From: Thermoplasmata archaeon
GTDB lineage: Archaea; Thermoplasmatota; Thermoplasmata; Lutacidiplasmatales; UBA184
NCBI GenBank assembly: GCA_021828665.1
Contig: JAJZDH010000003.1
Coordinates: 1-34,422 of the forward strand
Direction: 5' to 3'
Length of the DNA: 34,422 bases
Shown here piece by piece: positions 1-6,600 of this stretch; positions within the stretch are counted from its first letter, which is position 1; every line of letters starts with the position of its first letter. The translations under genes and the position numbers were made by a program. Under the pieces are notes generated by a model. The model was not told the DNA's origin and did no database searches. It saw only the letters and a program-made list of their open reading frames with translations.

Positions 1-29
1 TCGGCCAGGAGGAAATGCACAAGCTTCAC
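1..29 (-). CDS. possible 5' end of a gene cut by the window edge
   Basis: On the minus strand a GTG at 29 opens a frame reading MKLVHFLLA before the window ends. A TATA-like element (TTATAG read on the minus strand, about 68-73) lies roughly 42 nt upstream, which would leave a leader of about 15 nt. It overlaps the stop codon of the reductase gene behind it. Nine codons are too few to name a product, and the frame could be spurious. Confidence 0.35.
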
Positions 30-67
30 GGTCGTCTTCCGTCCAGCTCCCCGGGAGACGGACCGGA

Positions 68-742
68 CTATAACGGTGCCCCGGCGCGGCCCGGTGGGGA
101 GAAGGTGAGCAGGAGCCCGGCTCCGAGCGGCTCCGCCGTCACCGGGCCCGCGGGGATCGTGGCCGCCGCGTCCGGGCATTCCGGCCCGCCGAGGAGCGGG
201 GGCGCCGTATGGCCGCCGATGAGCCAGGGGGCGATGTACACCGTGGCCCGGTCCACGAGACCGGCCCGGAAGAAGGAGCTCAGGACCTCCGCGCCGCCCT
301 CCACCAGGATCTGGCGGAACCCGCGGTCGGCGAGATCCCCGAGGAGCCCCTCGAGGTCCACCCGCCCCGTCCCGCCCCGGTACCGCTCGATCCCCTCCGG
401 GAACCGGCGCGGGCAGTCGGCGGCGGTGGCGAGGAGGGTGGGCGCCGAGCCGTCGAGCACGCGGGCCCCCTCGGGCGTCCGGCCGCGGGAATCGAGCACG
501 ATCCGGTAGGGCGCCCGGCCCCCGGTCTCCCCGAGAAGCTCCCAGTGGACCCGGAGCGACGGGTCATCGGCCAGCACCGTGCCGACGCCCACCACCACGC
601 CGTCCGAGGCGGCGCGGATCCGCATGACCCGGATCAGGTCCTCCGGGCCGGAGAGGCGGGCCCGCGCCCCGCCCGCGTAGGCCAGCCGACCGTCGAGGGA
701 AACGGCGCAATTCACGAGGACGCGGGGTCGGCGGCCGTTCAC
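68..742 (-). CDS. 2,5-diamino-6-(ribosylamino)-4(3H)-pyrimidinone 5'-phosphate reductase (RibD C-terminal / Rib7 family)
   Basis: A 224-residue stand-alone RibD C-terminal domain, the usual length of the archaeal and fungal enzyme that reduces the ribosyl group of the riboflavin and F420 precursor to ribityl with NADPH. Seen in sequence: the N-terminal SLDGRLA segment (15-21), the VVGVGTVLADDP motif (50-61) and the LVEGG motif (146-150), all characteristic of the dihydrofolate-reductase-like fold. No deaminase domain is attached, as is typical of archaea, where deamination is a separate step. The GTG start at 742 overlaps the stop of the upstream cyclodeaminase gene by 4 nt (GTGA), so translation is probably coupled. 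It is the last gene of a three-gene unit led by FEN1. The family call is strong; the exact substrate is inferred from archaeal homologues. Confidence 0.9.
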   Translation of the reverse strand: MNGRRPRVLVNCAVSLDGRLAYAGGARARLSGPEDLIRVMRIRAASDGVVVGVGTVLADDPSLRVHWELLGETGGRAPYRIVLDSRGRTPEGARVLDGSAPTLLATAADCPRRFPEGIERYRGGTGRVDLEGLLGDLADRGFRQILVEGGAEVLSSFFRAGLVDRATVYIAPWLIGGHTAPPLLGGPECPDAAATIPAGPVTAEPLGAGLLLTFSPPGRAGAPL

Positions 743-2256
743 GGGGGAGCCGCCTGGGCGGCCCTCGCCCACGCCGCCCGGAGCTCCTCGGCGGGGAACC
801 CGGCCCGCGCCAGCTCCGCGACATTGGTGGCCACGTTGGCGAGCGCCCCCTGGTGGGCGGCCCGGAGGAGCGCGAGCGCCGTCGTCCGGTCGCTCTCGAG
901 GGCCGGCTTGACCCGGGCCCGGTGCTCCTCGAGGAGCCGGCCGACCGCCGTCGCCTCCACGGCGACGGCGAGCGGCACCTCGGCGGCGGCCCGGAGCGCG
1001 GCCCCCCAGGCGGCCCGCGCCGCCGGGTCCTCCGGGGAGGCCCGGAGCGCCCGCCGGGCGGCCCCGACCGCTTCGAAGCTCCGGGCATCGGCCCCGATCC
1101 GGTCGAGGCAGCGGTCCCGGGCGGCCCGGAGCTCGGCCCGGACCGGGAGCTCGGCCCCCGGGTCCTGGGAGGCGGACTCCGAGTAGGCGAGCGCCATCGC
1201 CCCGAGGGAGGCCCCCAGCGCGGCGGCGAGCGCCGCGGCGCTCCCCCCGCCCGGCGTGGGGGTCCGATCCGACAGGCGGTGCGCGAACTCCGTCACGGTG
1301 AGCCCCGCGAGATCGGTGGCGGGTCCCGCCACCGGCGGCGACGCCGCCACCGCCCCCGCCCGGGCCAACTGCCGTTCGAGGAGGTTCTTCCGGTCGAACC
1401 CGTTGAGCTGCAGGTAGTGCTCGGCGGCGTCGAGGAGCGCCTCCTCCGGCACCAGCCCCACGATCTCGGTCTCCGCCACCTCCGCCCCGTACCGGCGGGC
1501 CTCCGCGCGGACCATCTCGAGGACCCGGTGGATCGGCGTGCGGCGGTAGTCGGTGAGGTTCAGGGAGACCTGGGCCCGGCCCCGTCCGGCGATCTCGAGC
1601 CCGAGCGCCTTCACCTCGGCGAGGCCGCCGTCGCGGGCCCGGACGGCGTGGGCGATCCGGCGGGCCACCTGGCCGTCGGAGGTGGTCAGGTTCGCGTTGT
1701 ACGCGATGAGGACCGGCCGGGCACCGATGGCGACGATGCCCGCGGTCGGATGGACGGCCGCCCCGCCGACGTCCGGACGGCGCGCGGGATCGAGCGCCAC
1801 CGCCTCGCGGATCGCCTCGAACCCTCCGGCCCGGAGGACGCCCAGGTCGCGGTGATCCGGGCGTTCGGCGGCGTCGGCGTAGAGGTACACCGGCACCTGG
1901 AGCTCGCTCCAGACCCGGGCGGCCAGCCTCCGGGCGAGCGCCACTGCCTCCTCCCGGGTCGCCTCCCCCAGCGGCACGAACGGGACCACGTCGGCCGCGC
2001 CCATCCGCGGGTGCGCCCCCCGGTGCCGCGTGAGGTCGACCTCCCGGACCGCGACCGCGATCATGCCGAACACCGCCTCGAGGAGCTCCGGCCCCGTCCC
2101 GGCGAGGCTCACCACGGAACGGTGGTGGTCGGCGTTCGCCTCGACATCGAGGACGACGACCCCCGGCCGGTTCCGGGCCGGCGCCACGATCCGTTCGATC
2201 CGGGCGGCATCGCGGCCCTCCGAGAAGTTCGGGACGCATTCGAACCAGGTCGTCAT
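739..2256 (-). CDS. glutamate formiminotransferase / formimidoyltetrahydrofolate cyclodeaminase fusion
   Basis: A 505-residue bifunctional folate enzyme. The formiminotransferase half (about 1-300) begins with WFECVPNFSEGRD and contains the HPRMGAADVVPF segment with His82 at the position of the catalytic His of the mammalian enzyme. The cyclodeaminase half (about 315-500) carries the TPTPGGGSAAALAAALG motif near residue 337 and is otherwise helical and alanine-rich. Known role: moving the formimino group of N-formiminoglutamate (from histidine breakdown) to tetrahydrofolate, then releasing ammonia to give 5,10-methenyl-THF. No other histidine-degradation gene is visible here, so in this organism it may serve mainly one-carbon metabolism (inference). 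The ATG at 2256 overlaps the FEN1 stop by 4 nt (ATGA), and its own stop overlaps the reductase start. The archaeal domain fusion resembles the animal FTCD layout. Confidence 0.93.
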   Translation of the reverse strand: MTTWFECVPNFSEGRDAARIERIVAPARNRPGVVVLDVEANADHHRSVVSLAGTGPELLEAVFGMIAVAVREVDLTRHRGAHPRMGAADVVPFVPLGEATREEAVALARRLAARVWSELQVPVYLYADAAERPDHRDLGVLRAGGFEAIREAVALDPARRPDVGGAAVHPTAGIVAIGARPVLIAYNANLTTSDGQVARRIAHAVRARDGGLAEVKALGLEIAGRGRAQVSLNLTDYRRTPIHRVLEMVRAEARRYGAEVAETEIVGLVPEEALLDAAEHYLQLNGFDRKNLLERQLARAGAVAASPPVAGPATDLAGLTVTEFAHRLSDRTPTPGGGSAAALAAALGASLGAMALAYSESASQDPGAELPVRAELRAARDRCLDRIGADARSFEAVGAARRALRASPEDPAARAAWGAALRAAAEVPLAVAVEATAVGRLLEEHRARVKPALESDRTTALALLRAAHQGALANVATNVAELARAGFPAEELRAAWARAAQAAPP

Positions 2257-3296
2257 GGGGCGGTCTCCTCGAACCGGTCCAGCCGGGATTGATGGCCGGC
2301 GGCGGGGAGCGGCGCGGGCGGGTGCGATCGGCGGCTCCGGCCCCGATCGGCCCGGGCGAGAGCGAGGTCCACCCGTTCCCTCGAGAAGCCGTGCCGCTCC
2401 ACCAGGAGCTCCCGGACCCGTTCCGGATCGGTCGGCCCGAACACGGGAGGCTCCGCCGGCACGATCTGGGGGTGGCGGAAGAGCTCGGCGACCGCCTCGG
2501 CCTCCGCTCGATCGAGCCCCGCCCGGCGGACGGTGGCCTCCCAGCCCAGGTGCTCGCGGACCAGTCGGAGCGCCCGTTTCGGCCCGAATCCGGCGGCTCC
2601 GTCGTTGTAATCGGTCCCGATGAGGATCCCCATTAGGATGAGTTCCTCCCCGTCGATCCCGAGATCGACCAGGAGGTCCGCCCGGTCGATGACCTGGGCG
2701 GCGGCTGTCCCCGGACCCCGGCCCCGCGCCGCGAGGCCCCGCACCAGGCGGGGGGTGCCGAAGAGGAGGCTGTCGTAGTCCTCCGAGGCGCTCGCCCAGA
2801 CCGTTCCGGCCGCCGCCAGCGCGGCCGCCTGGGCCTCCCCCTCCGAGGGGGCCTCGAGGTACGGCACCCCGAGGGCGTCGAGGAGCCGTTCGCCCTCCTG
2901 GACCATCTCCCGGGTCAGCCGGGAGGTGGCCGCCGCCTTCCGGCGCGCCCGCTCGAGGTCCCCCGCGTCGAGCGCCTCCTTCCATTCGGCCTCGGCCCGC
3001 TCCTTGGCCCGGAACCGACCGCTGAGGGTGCCGCTCTTGCGGTCGGGAGGCGCCCCGTCGAAGACCCAGTAGAGCCGGACCCCTTCGGCGAGGAGCGACG
3101 TGGTGCGGTACAGGAGTCCGATGAGGTGGGTCGTCACCCGACCTTCGGGGTCCGTGAACAGCTGCCCGTCGCGCTGCCGGATGGTGGCGAGGAACTGGTA
3201 GAGGGCATTGTAGCCATCCACGGCGAGCGTCCGACCGGCGAGCTGATCCCACGGGAGCTCCCTCGGGTGGACCAGGTCCCGGAGCGGAAGCCCCAC
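2253..3296 (-). CDS. fen: flap endonuclease 1 (FEN1, XPG/Rad2 family)
   Basis: A 347-residue structure-specific nuclease that removes 5' flaps during Okazaki-fragment maturation and base-excision repair. The XPG N region (about 1-100) has the metal-binding Asp27 in LAVDGYNAL and the YWVFDG segment. The XPG I region (about 135-240) has EAPSEGEAQAA, SEDYDSLLFG and GTDYNDG with the expected acidic metal ligands. A helix-hairpin-helix region follows (GFGPKRALRLV). The C-terminus carries a PCNA-interacting box, Q336-S-R-L-D-R-F342. The GTG start at 3296 gives the family's characteristic Met-Gly N-terminus, where the Gly is normally exposed after Met removal. A TATA-like AAGTAC box is centred about 25 nt upstream, so the message is probably leaderless. 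It heads a unit with the folate enzyme and the riboflavin-pathway reductase, an odd functional mix. Confidence 0.96.
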   Translation of the reverse strand: MGLPLRDLVHPRELPWDQLAGRTLAVDGYNALYQFLATIRQRDGQLFTDPEGRVTTHLIGLLYRTTSLLAEGVRLYWVFDGAPPDRKSGTLSGRFRAKERAEAEWKEALDAGDLERARRKAAATSRLTREMVQEGERLLDALGVPYLEAPSEGEAQAAALAAAGTVWASASEDYDSLLFGTPRLVRGLAARGRGPGTAAAQVIDRADLLVDLGIDGEELILMGILIGTDYNDGAAGFGPKRALRLVREHLGWEATVRRAGLDRAEAEAVAELFRHPQIVPAEPPVFGPTDPERVRELLVERHGFSRERVDLALARADRGRSRRSHPPAPLPAAGHQSRLDRFEETAP

Positions 3297-3315
3297 GTCG
3301 GCACGGAGCGGATGA

Positions 3316-3325
3316 GAGTACTTGG
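3316..3325 (-). promoter_or_regulatory. TATA-like promoter of the FEN1 operon
   Basis: Read on the minus strand the element is CCAAGTACTC. The centre of its GTAC is 24.5 nt before the GTG start of FEN1, as expected for a leaderless archaeal transcript. The same decamer occurs before hisN at 18521-18530. Confidence 0.6.
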
Positions 3326-3394
3326 GGCTTTGGCCGCCCGCTCCGGGATGGGGCGTCGGGCCACCGACGGCCCGGGACCGGACCGGCCGGGGCC

Positions 3395-3405
3395 TTTAGG
3401 TACTC
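3395..3405 (+). promoter_or_regulatory. TATA-like promoter of the PAC2 gene
   Basis: TTTAGGTACTC; its GTAC centre is 24.5 nt before the ATG at 3425, matching the spacing of the divergent FEN1 promoter. It argues for a leaderless message starting at that ATG and against the in-frame GTG at 3413. Confidence 0.6.
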
Positions 3406-3424
3406 GTGGGGCGTGGGCCCGCCG

Positions 3425-4237
3425 ATGACGAGCCGGTTCGAGTGGGTCGACGATGCCGGGGTGGCCGCGGTCGCCCCCGGCGGTGTGGTGCTGAGCTGTT
3501 TCCCGAGCGCCGGCCTCGCGGCCACGGTGGCGGCCCATTACATGGTCCAGGTCCTGGGCCTGCCCCGGATCGGCCGGCTGGATTCCGACGACGCCTTGCC
3601 GCTCGCCATCGTCCAGGCCGGTCAGGCCCAGCCCCCGATCCGGGTCTACGGCAAGGGGGCGATCACGCTCGTCGTGAGCGAGTTCCCTCCCATCCCCTCC
3701 TCCGCCCGGTCCATCGCCGAGGCCATCCTGGACGGCGTGGCGCGTCGGCGGGCCCGGTTCGTGCTGGCCGTCGACGGCGTGGTCTCCCCACCCTCCGCCG
3801 GCGAGGAAGGGGCCGCTCCGGAGGCGGCGGTCGAGCGGTCGCCCGAAACTTCCCCGGAGGGCTCCCTCTGGGCGATCAGCGCGCAGGAGGATCCGGAGTT
3901 CACGTCGATGTTCGAGCGGGCCCGGGCCCGGCGCCCGGCGGACGGCGTGATCGGCGGAGTCTCCGGCATGCTGCTGCTCCGGGGCCAGGCCCGGGGGATC
4001 CGGACCGCCACCCTGCTCGCCAATGCCCGGGCCGGCGACGGGGTTCCCGATCACCGGGCGGCGGCGGCGCTGATCGAGGCGATCGACCGGATCCTGCCGG
4101 AGGTGAAGATCGACACCCGCCCGCTCCTCTCTCAGGCCGAGGCGATCGAACGGGCGCTCCGGGCGGCCATGAAATCCCATGCGGGGGAACCCACGGGCCG
4201 ACCGTCCCTCGACGATTCCCGGTCCATCTACCAGTAG
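3425..4237 (+). CDS. PAC2-family proteasome assembly chaperone with C-terminal HbYX motif
   Basis: A 270-residue protein with the PAC2 fold: a hydrophobic beta-rich N-terminus (VVLSCFPSAGLAATVAAHYMV), a VYGKGAITLVVSEFPP strand-turn, a GVIGGVSGMLLL strand and a helical C-terminal part with paired ID/AIE helices. It ends in Ile268-Tyr269-Gln270, an HbYX motif (hydrophobic-Tyr-any). In archaeal PbaA-type chaperones and in proteasomal ATPases this motif docks into pockets of the 20S alpha ring. It is therefore probably a proteasome assembly factor or cap (inference from family plus motif). A linker of about 30 residues rich in Ala, Glu and Pro (about 120-150) interrupts the domain. ATG 3425 was chosen because of the TATA-like box 24.5 nt upstream; GTG 3413 would add four residues. 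It is transcribed divergently from FEN1. Confidence 0.85.
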   Translation: MTSRFEWVDDAGVAAVAPGGVVLSCFPSAGLAATVAAHYMVQVLGLPRIGRLDSDDALPLAIVQAGQAQPPIRVYGKGAITLVVSEFPPIPSSARSIAEAILDGVARRRARFVLAVDGVVSPPSAGEEGAAPEAAVERSPETSPEGSLWAISAQEDPEFTSMFERARARRPADGVIGGVSGMLLLRGQARGIRTATLLANARAGDGVPDHRAAAALIEAIDRILPEVKIDTRPLLSQAEAIERALRAAMKSHAGEPTGRPSLDDSRSIYQ

Positions 4238-4428
4238 GGGTGGGGAGCCCGCGCCGGCCGCGGGGTGAGGCTCCTCCGACCCCCCTCCCGCGAACGAAGG
4301 TGCGCCCCGGTGGCCGACCTCCCTCCCCCCGCCCCCGCCGGGAACCTCCTCTCGATGGGGACCCGACGACGCTCCCGCACCCGGCCCCTCGGCGGGGCCG
4401 CGGCCGGGTCGGCGGCCCGGAACCCGAC

Positions 4429-4617
4429 CTATTCGCTGCTCTCGGCCGTGGGTTGGAACGACTCCCGGTAGCTCAGGAGGTAGAGAAGCCCCACGATCAT
4501 GACCGAGATCAGTACCAGGATGGCAATCGGGTTGAGGGAGAAATAGACGGTGGTGACGGCCATCAGCACCGCGGGGAGCGCCACCGTGAGGAGAAGGGTG
4601 ATGACCCGACCGTCCAT
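4429..4617 (-). CDS. small two-helix membrane protein
   Basis: A 62-residue protein with two clear hydrophobic segments (about 6-27 and 30-48), a short polar N-terminus (MDGRV) and an acidic, Ser-rich tail. The family is not recognised. It is judged real because its ATG lies 25.5 nt from an AAGTA box like those of the neighbouring genes, and because the residue composition is that of a true membrane protein rather than the Arg/Pro/Gly-rich readings of non-coding frames here. The 190-nt stretch between the PAC2 stop and this gene's stop holds nothing I can identify. Confidence 0.7.
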   Translation of the reverse strand: MDGRVITLLLTVALPAVLMAVTTVYFSLNPIAILVLISVMIVGLLYLLSYRESFQPTAESSE

Positions 4618-4640
4618 CGGGAGCCCGACCGGTCCGCCCC

Positions 4641-4647
4641 TACTTAG
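4641..4647 (-). promoter_or_regulatory. TATA-like promoter of the small membrane protein
   Basis: Minus-strand CTAAGTA; the boundary between its G and T is 25.5 nt before the ATG at 4617, giving a leaderless transcript. It belongs to the AAGTA box group seen before FEN1 and hisN. Confidence 0.5.
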
Positions 4648-4737
4648 GGATTGGGGGAGCGGCGGAGCGAGGCGGCGGCCGGAGGCGCCCCCCCCGATCC
4701 GGAAACACCCCCTCCGGAGGCGCCCCGCTCCTCGTCG

Positions 4738-4742
4738 TTATA
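4738..4742 (+). promoter_or_regulatory. TATA box of the first HTH_10 regulator
   Basis: TTATA in an otherwise very GC-rich stretch. Its centre at about 4740 predicts a start of transcription near 4766, about 10 nt before the GTG at 4776. Confidence 0.5.
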
Positions 4743-4775
4743 CCGCCGGGGCGGCTCGCCGGCGCGGGGGGCCCC

Positions 4776-5549
4776 GTGGGGCGGCAGGGTGCATCGGTGA
4801 GGAAAACCGGAGCCGGTCGCGGGAGGGTCCGCCGCTCCCGTGCGACCACGCCCGGCGGCCCGGAGGGGCCCGCCGTCCTTCCCGAGATCCCTCTCGTGGA
4901 GATCGACGTGGACCCGGGCCCCGCTTCCCATTGGATCCGGGAGGTGACGGAACGGTGGCCGCTCGGCGTCCGGATCGATATCTGTCGGCCGACCGGCGTG
5001 GGCGGCGCCGACCTCCTCCAGGTGGTCGAGCTCCGCGGTGACCCCGGGGCGCTCGGCGAAGCGGAACGGTTCCTCCGCCACCGCCCGGAGCTGCGGGCCC
5101 TCACGGTGGCCTCGCCCTCGCCGGCGCGCCGCTTCCTCCGCGTGGTCACCCAACTGCCCGATCTCTGCCGCCGGGTCTTCGAGATCGGGGCCATCTGCGG
5201 GAGCTGCCGGTTTGTCGCTCCACCTCCGTCGGCCGACCCTCGGGAGCGGTGGACCCTCGTGGTGCCGCGGAATGCCGTCGCCCTCCGGGCGGCCGTAAGC
5301 CCCCGCTCCGGCCCGGGCCGGTCGCCGCTCCCCGTCCTCCGGGTGCGCCGGTTCGTACCCCCGAGGACCCTCACGCCCCGGCAGGCGGCGGCGCTGGAGA
5401 CCGCCTACCGGCTCGGGTTCTACGCCTTCCCCCGACGGAGCAATCTGAAGGAGGTGGCCCGGATCCTCGGGGTGAGCCGGTCGACCACGGCCGAACTGCT
5501 CCGCAGGGCCGAGAACAAGATGCTCGCCCATTCCATCGCGGACCCCTGA
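4776..5549 (+). CDS. HTH_10 (Bat-type) transcriptional regulator
   Basis: A 257-residue archaeal regulator. The C-terminal HTH_10 domain (about 199-252) runs LTPRQAAALETAYRLGFYAFPR, then a helix-turn-helix with LKEVARILGVSRSTTAELLRRAE, the family signature. The N-terminal half is a mixed alpha/beta sensor-like region with no recognised ligand domain. It holds a CxxC pair, Cys141 and Cys144 in AICGSCRF, plus Cys129 nearby, which could bind a metal or respond to redox state (inference). The GTG at 4776 lies about 36 nt past the TATA box; the in-frame GTG at 4797 would drop seven residues and is equally possible. The first 35 or so residues are Arg/Gly-rich and may not all be translated. It is a single gene, convergent with the enoyl-CoA hydratase. 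Confidence 0.85.
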   Translation: MGRQGASVRKTGAGRGRVRRSRATTPGGPEGPAVLPEIPLVEIDVDPGPASHWIREVTERWPLGVRIDICRPTGVGGADLLQVVELRGDPGALGEAERFLRHRPELRALTVASPSPARRFLRVVTQLPDLCRRVFEIGAICGSCRFVAPPPSADPRERWTLVVPRNAVALRAAVSPRSGPGRSPLPVLRVRRFVPPRTLTPRQAAALETAYRLGFYAFPRRSNLKEVARILGVSRSTTAELLRRAENKMLAHSIADP

Positions 5550-5591
5550 GGCCGATCCCGCATCCCGGGAGCCGGTCCGCGCCCGGAGCGC

Positions 5592-6377
5592 TCACCCGAG
5601 ACGGGGGGTTCCCTTCCGACCGAAGGCGGCGACCGCCTTCGCGTTCTCGGGGCTGCCCCGGAGCGGATCCGCGAGGTCGAGCTCGAGGGCGAGCCCGTCG
5701 GCCAGGCTCAGGTCGAGGCCCCGGCGGACCGATTCGCGGGCGGTCCGTACGGCGCGCGGCGGGAGCTCGGCGATCCGTGCGGCGACCGCGCCGGCCTCCG
5801 CGCGCAGCCGTTCGAGGGGAACGATCCGGTTGATGAGTCCGAGCTCGTAGGCGCGGGCCGCGGAGATCGGTGCGCCGGTGAGCATCATCTCGAGCGCCAC
5901 GTTCGGCGGGAGGGCCCGGGGGAGCCGTTGGGTCCCGCCTTGGCCGGGGATGATGCCCCATCGCACCTCCGGCAGCCCGAACGTCGCGTTCGGGCTGGCC
6001 CATCGGAGATCGCAGGCGAGCGCGAGTTCGAGGCCGAGCCCGAGGCAGAGGCCGTTGATGGCGGCCACGACCGGCTTTCCCGGGTCGAAGTTGCGGGTGA
6101 GCCCGCCGAGGCCCGGTTCCCGCTGCCAGCGGGAGCGCCGTTCTCCCGGACGACCTTCCGCATAGAAATCGTCGAGCCGCTTCAAGTCGATCCCGGCCGA
6201 GAACGCCTTGGAGCCGGCCCCATCGAGGAGCCCTACCCGGAGACGGTCGTCGTCCCGGAGCCGGATCCAGGCGCGGACAAGGTCCGCGTGCATCTCGGGG
6301 TCGATGGCGTTCAGGCGCTCCGGCCGTTCCAGCGTCACGCAGAGCACGCCGCCCCGGGCCCGCACGCCGATCGGCAT
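5592..6377 (-). CDS. enoyl-CoA hydratase/isomerase family protein (crotonase); possible dienoyl-CoA hydratase
   Basis: A 261-residue crotonase-fold enzyme of usual hydratase length. Both catalytic glutamates of true hydratases are present: one in LGLGLELALACD and one in FGLPEVRWGIIPGQGGTQRLPR. The oxyanion-hole segment AFSAGIDLKRL is also present. Expected reaction: addition of water to a 2-enoyl-CoA. It lies about 4.7 kb from the benzoyl-CoA reductase island on the same strand and could serve as the cyclohexa-1,5-diene-1-carbonyl-CoA hydratase (Dch) missing from that island, or in ordinary beta-oxidation; the sequence alone does not decide. The ATG at 6377 sits about 25 nt from a TTAA-centred box on the minus strand, so the message is probably leaderless and monocistronic. 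Confidence 0.9.
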   Translation of the reverse strand: MPIGVRARGGVLCVTLERPERLNAIDPEMHADLVRAWIRLRDDDRLRVGLLDGAGSKAFSAGIDLKRLDDFYAEGRPGERRSRWQREPGLGGLTRNFDPGKPVVAAINGLCLGLGLELALACDLRWASPNATFGLPEVRWGIIPGQGGTQRLPRALPPNVALEMMLTGAPISAARAYELGLINRIVPLERLRAEAGAVAARIAELPPRAVRTARESVRRGLDLSLADGLALELDLADPLRGSPENAKAVAAFGRKGTPRLG

Positions 6378-6398
6378 CCCGCGGCCGACCGGCCCCGG

Positions 6399-6404
6399 CT
6401 TAAT
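6399..6404 (-). promoter_or_regulatory. TATA-like promoter of the enoyl-CoA hydratase
   Basis: Minus-strand ATTAAG, with its TTAA centred about 25 nt before the ATG at 6377. It is one of the few A/T runs in the region and has leaderless spacing. Confidence 0.5.
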
Positions 6405-6600
6405 GGGATTATCGGCGGGGAGCTCCGCGGCGGGTGCCGCCGCGAGGGGGTCGCGAGGCGCCGCTCCGTTCCCGCTCCGAACGGAGTTCCCGTCGCCCTC
6501 CCCGCTGCCGGCACCCCCTCCCGACGCCGCCGGACCGCCGCGGGGGCCCCTCCCGTGCGGGGAGAAGGGTTCATGAGCGCCCCCGGGTCCCCTCCCCTCC

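Noticed and set aside
3413-3424. GTG at 3413 as the start of the PAC2 gene
   Set aside because: The TATA-like box places transcription start at the ATG of 3425, so the GTG would lie upstream of the message.
4265-4471. A 68-codon plus-strand frame after the PAC2 gene
   Set aside because: Arg/Pro/Ala-rich, no ribosome-binding site or TATA-like box, and it overlaps the end of the better-supported small membrane protein on the other strand.
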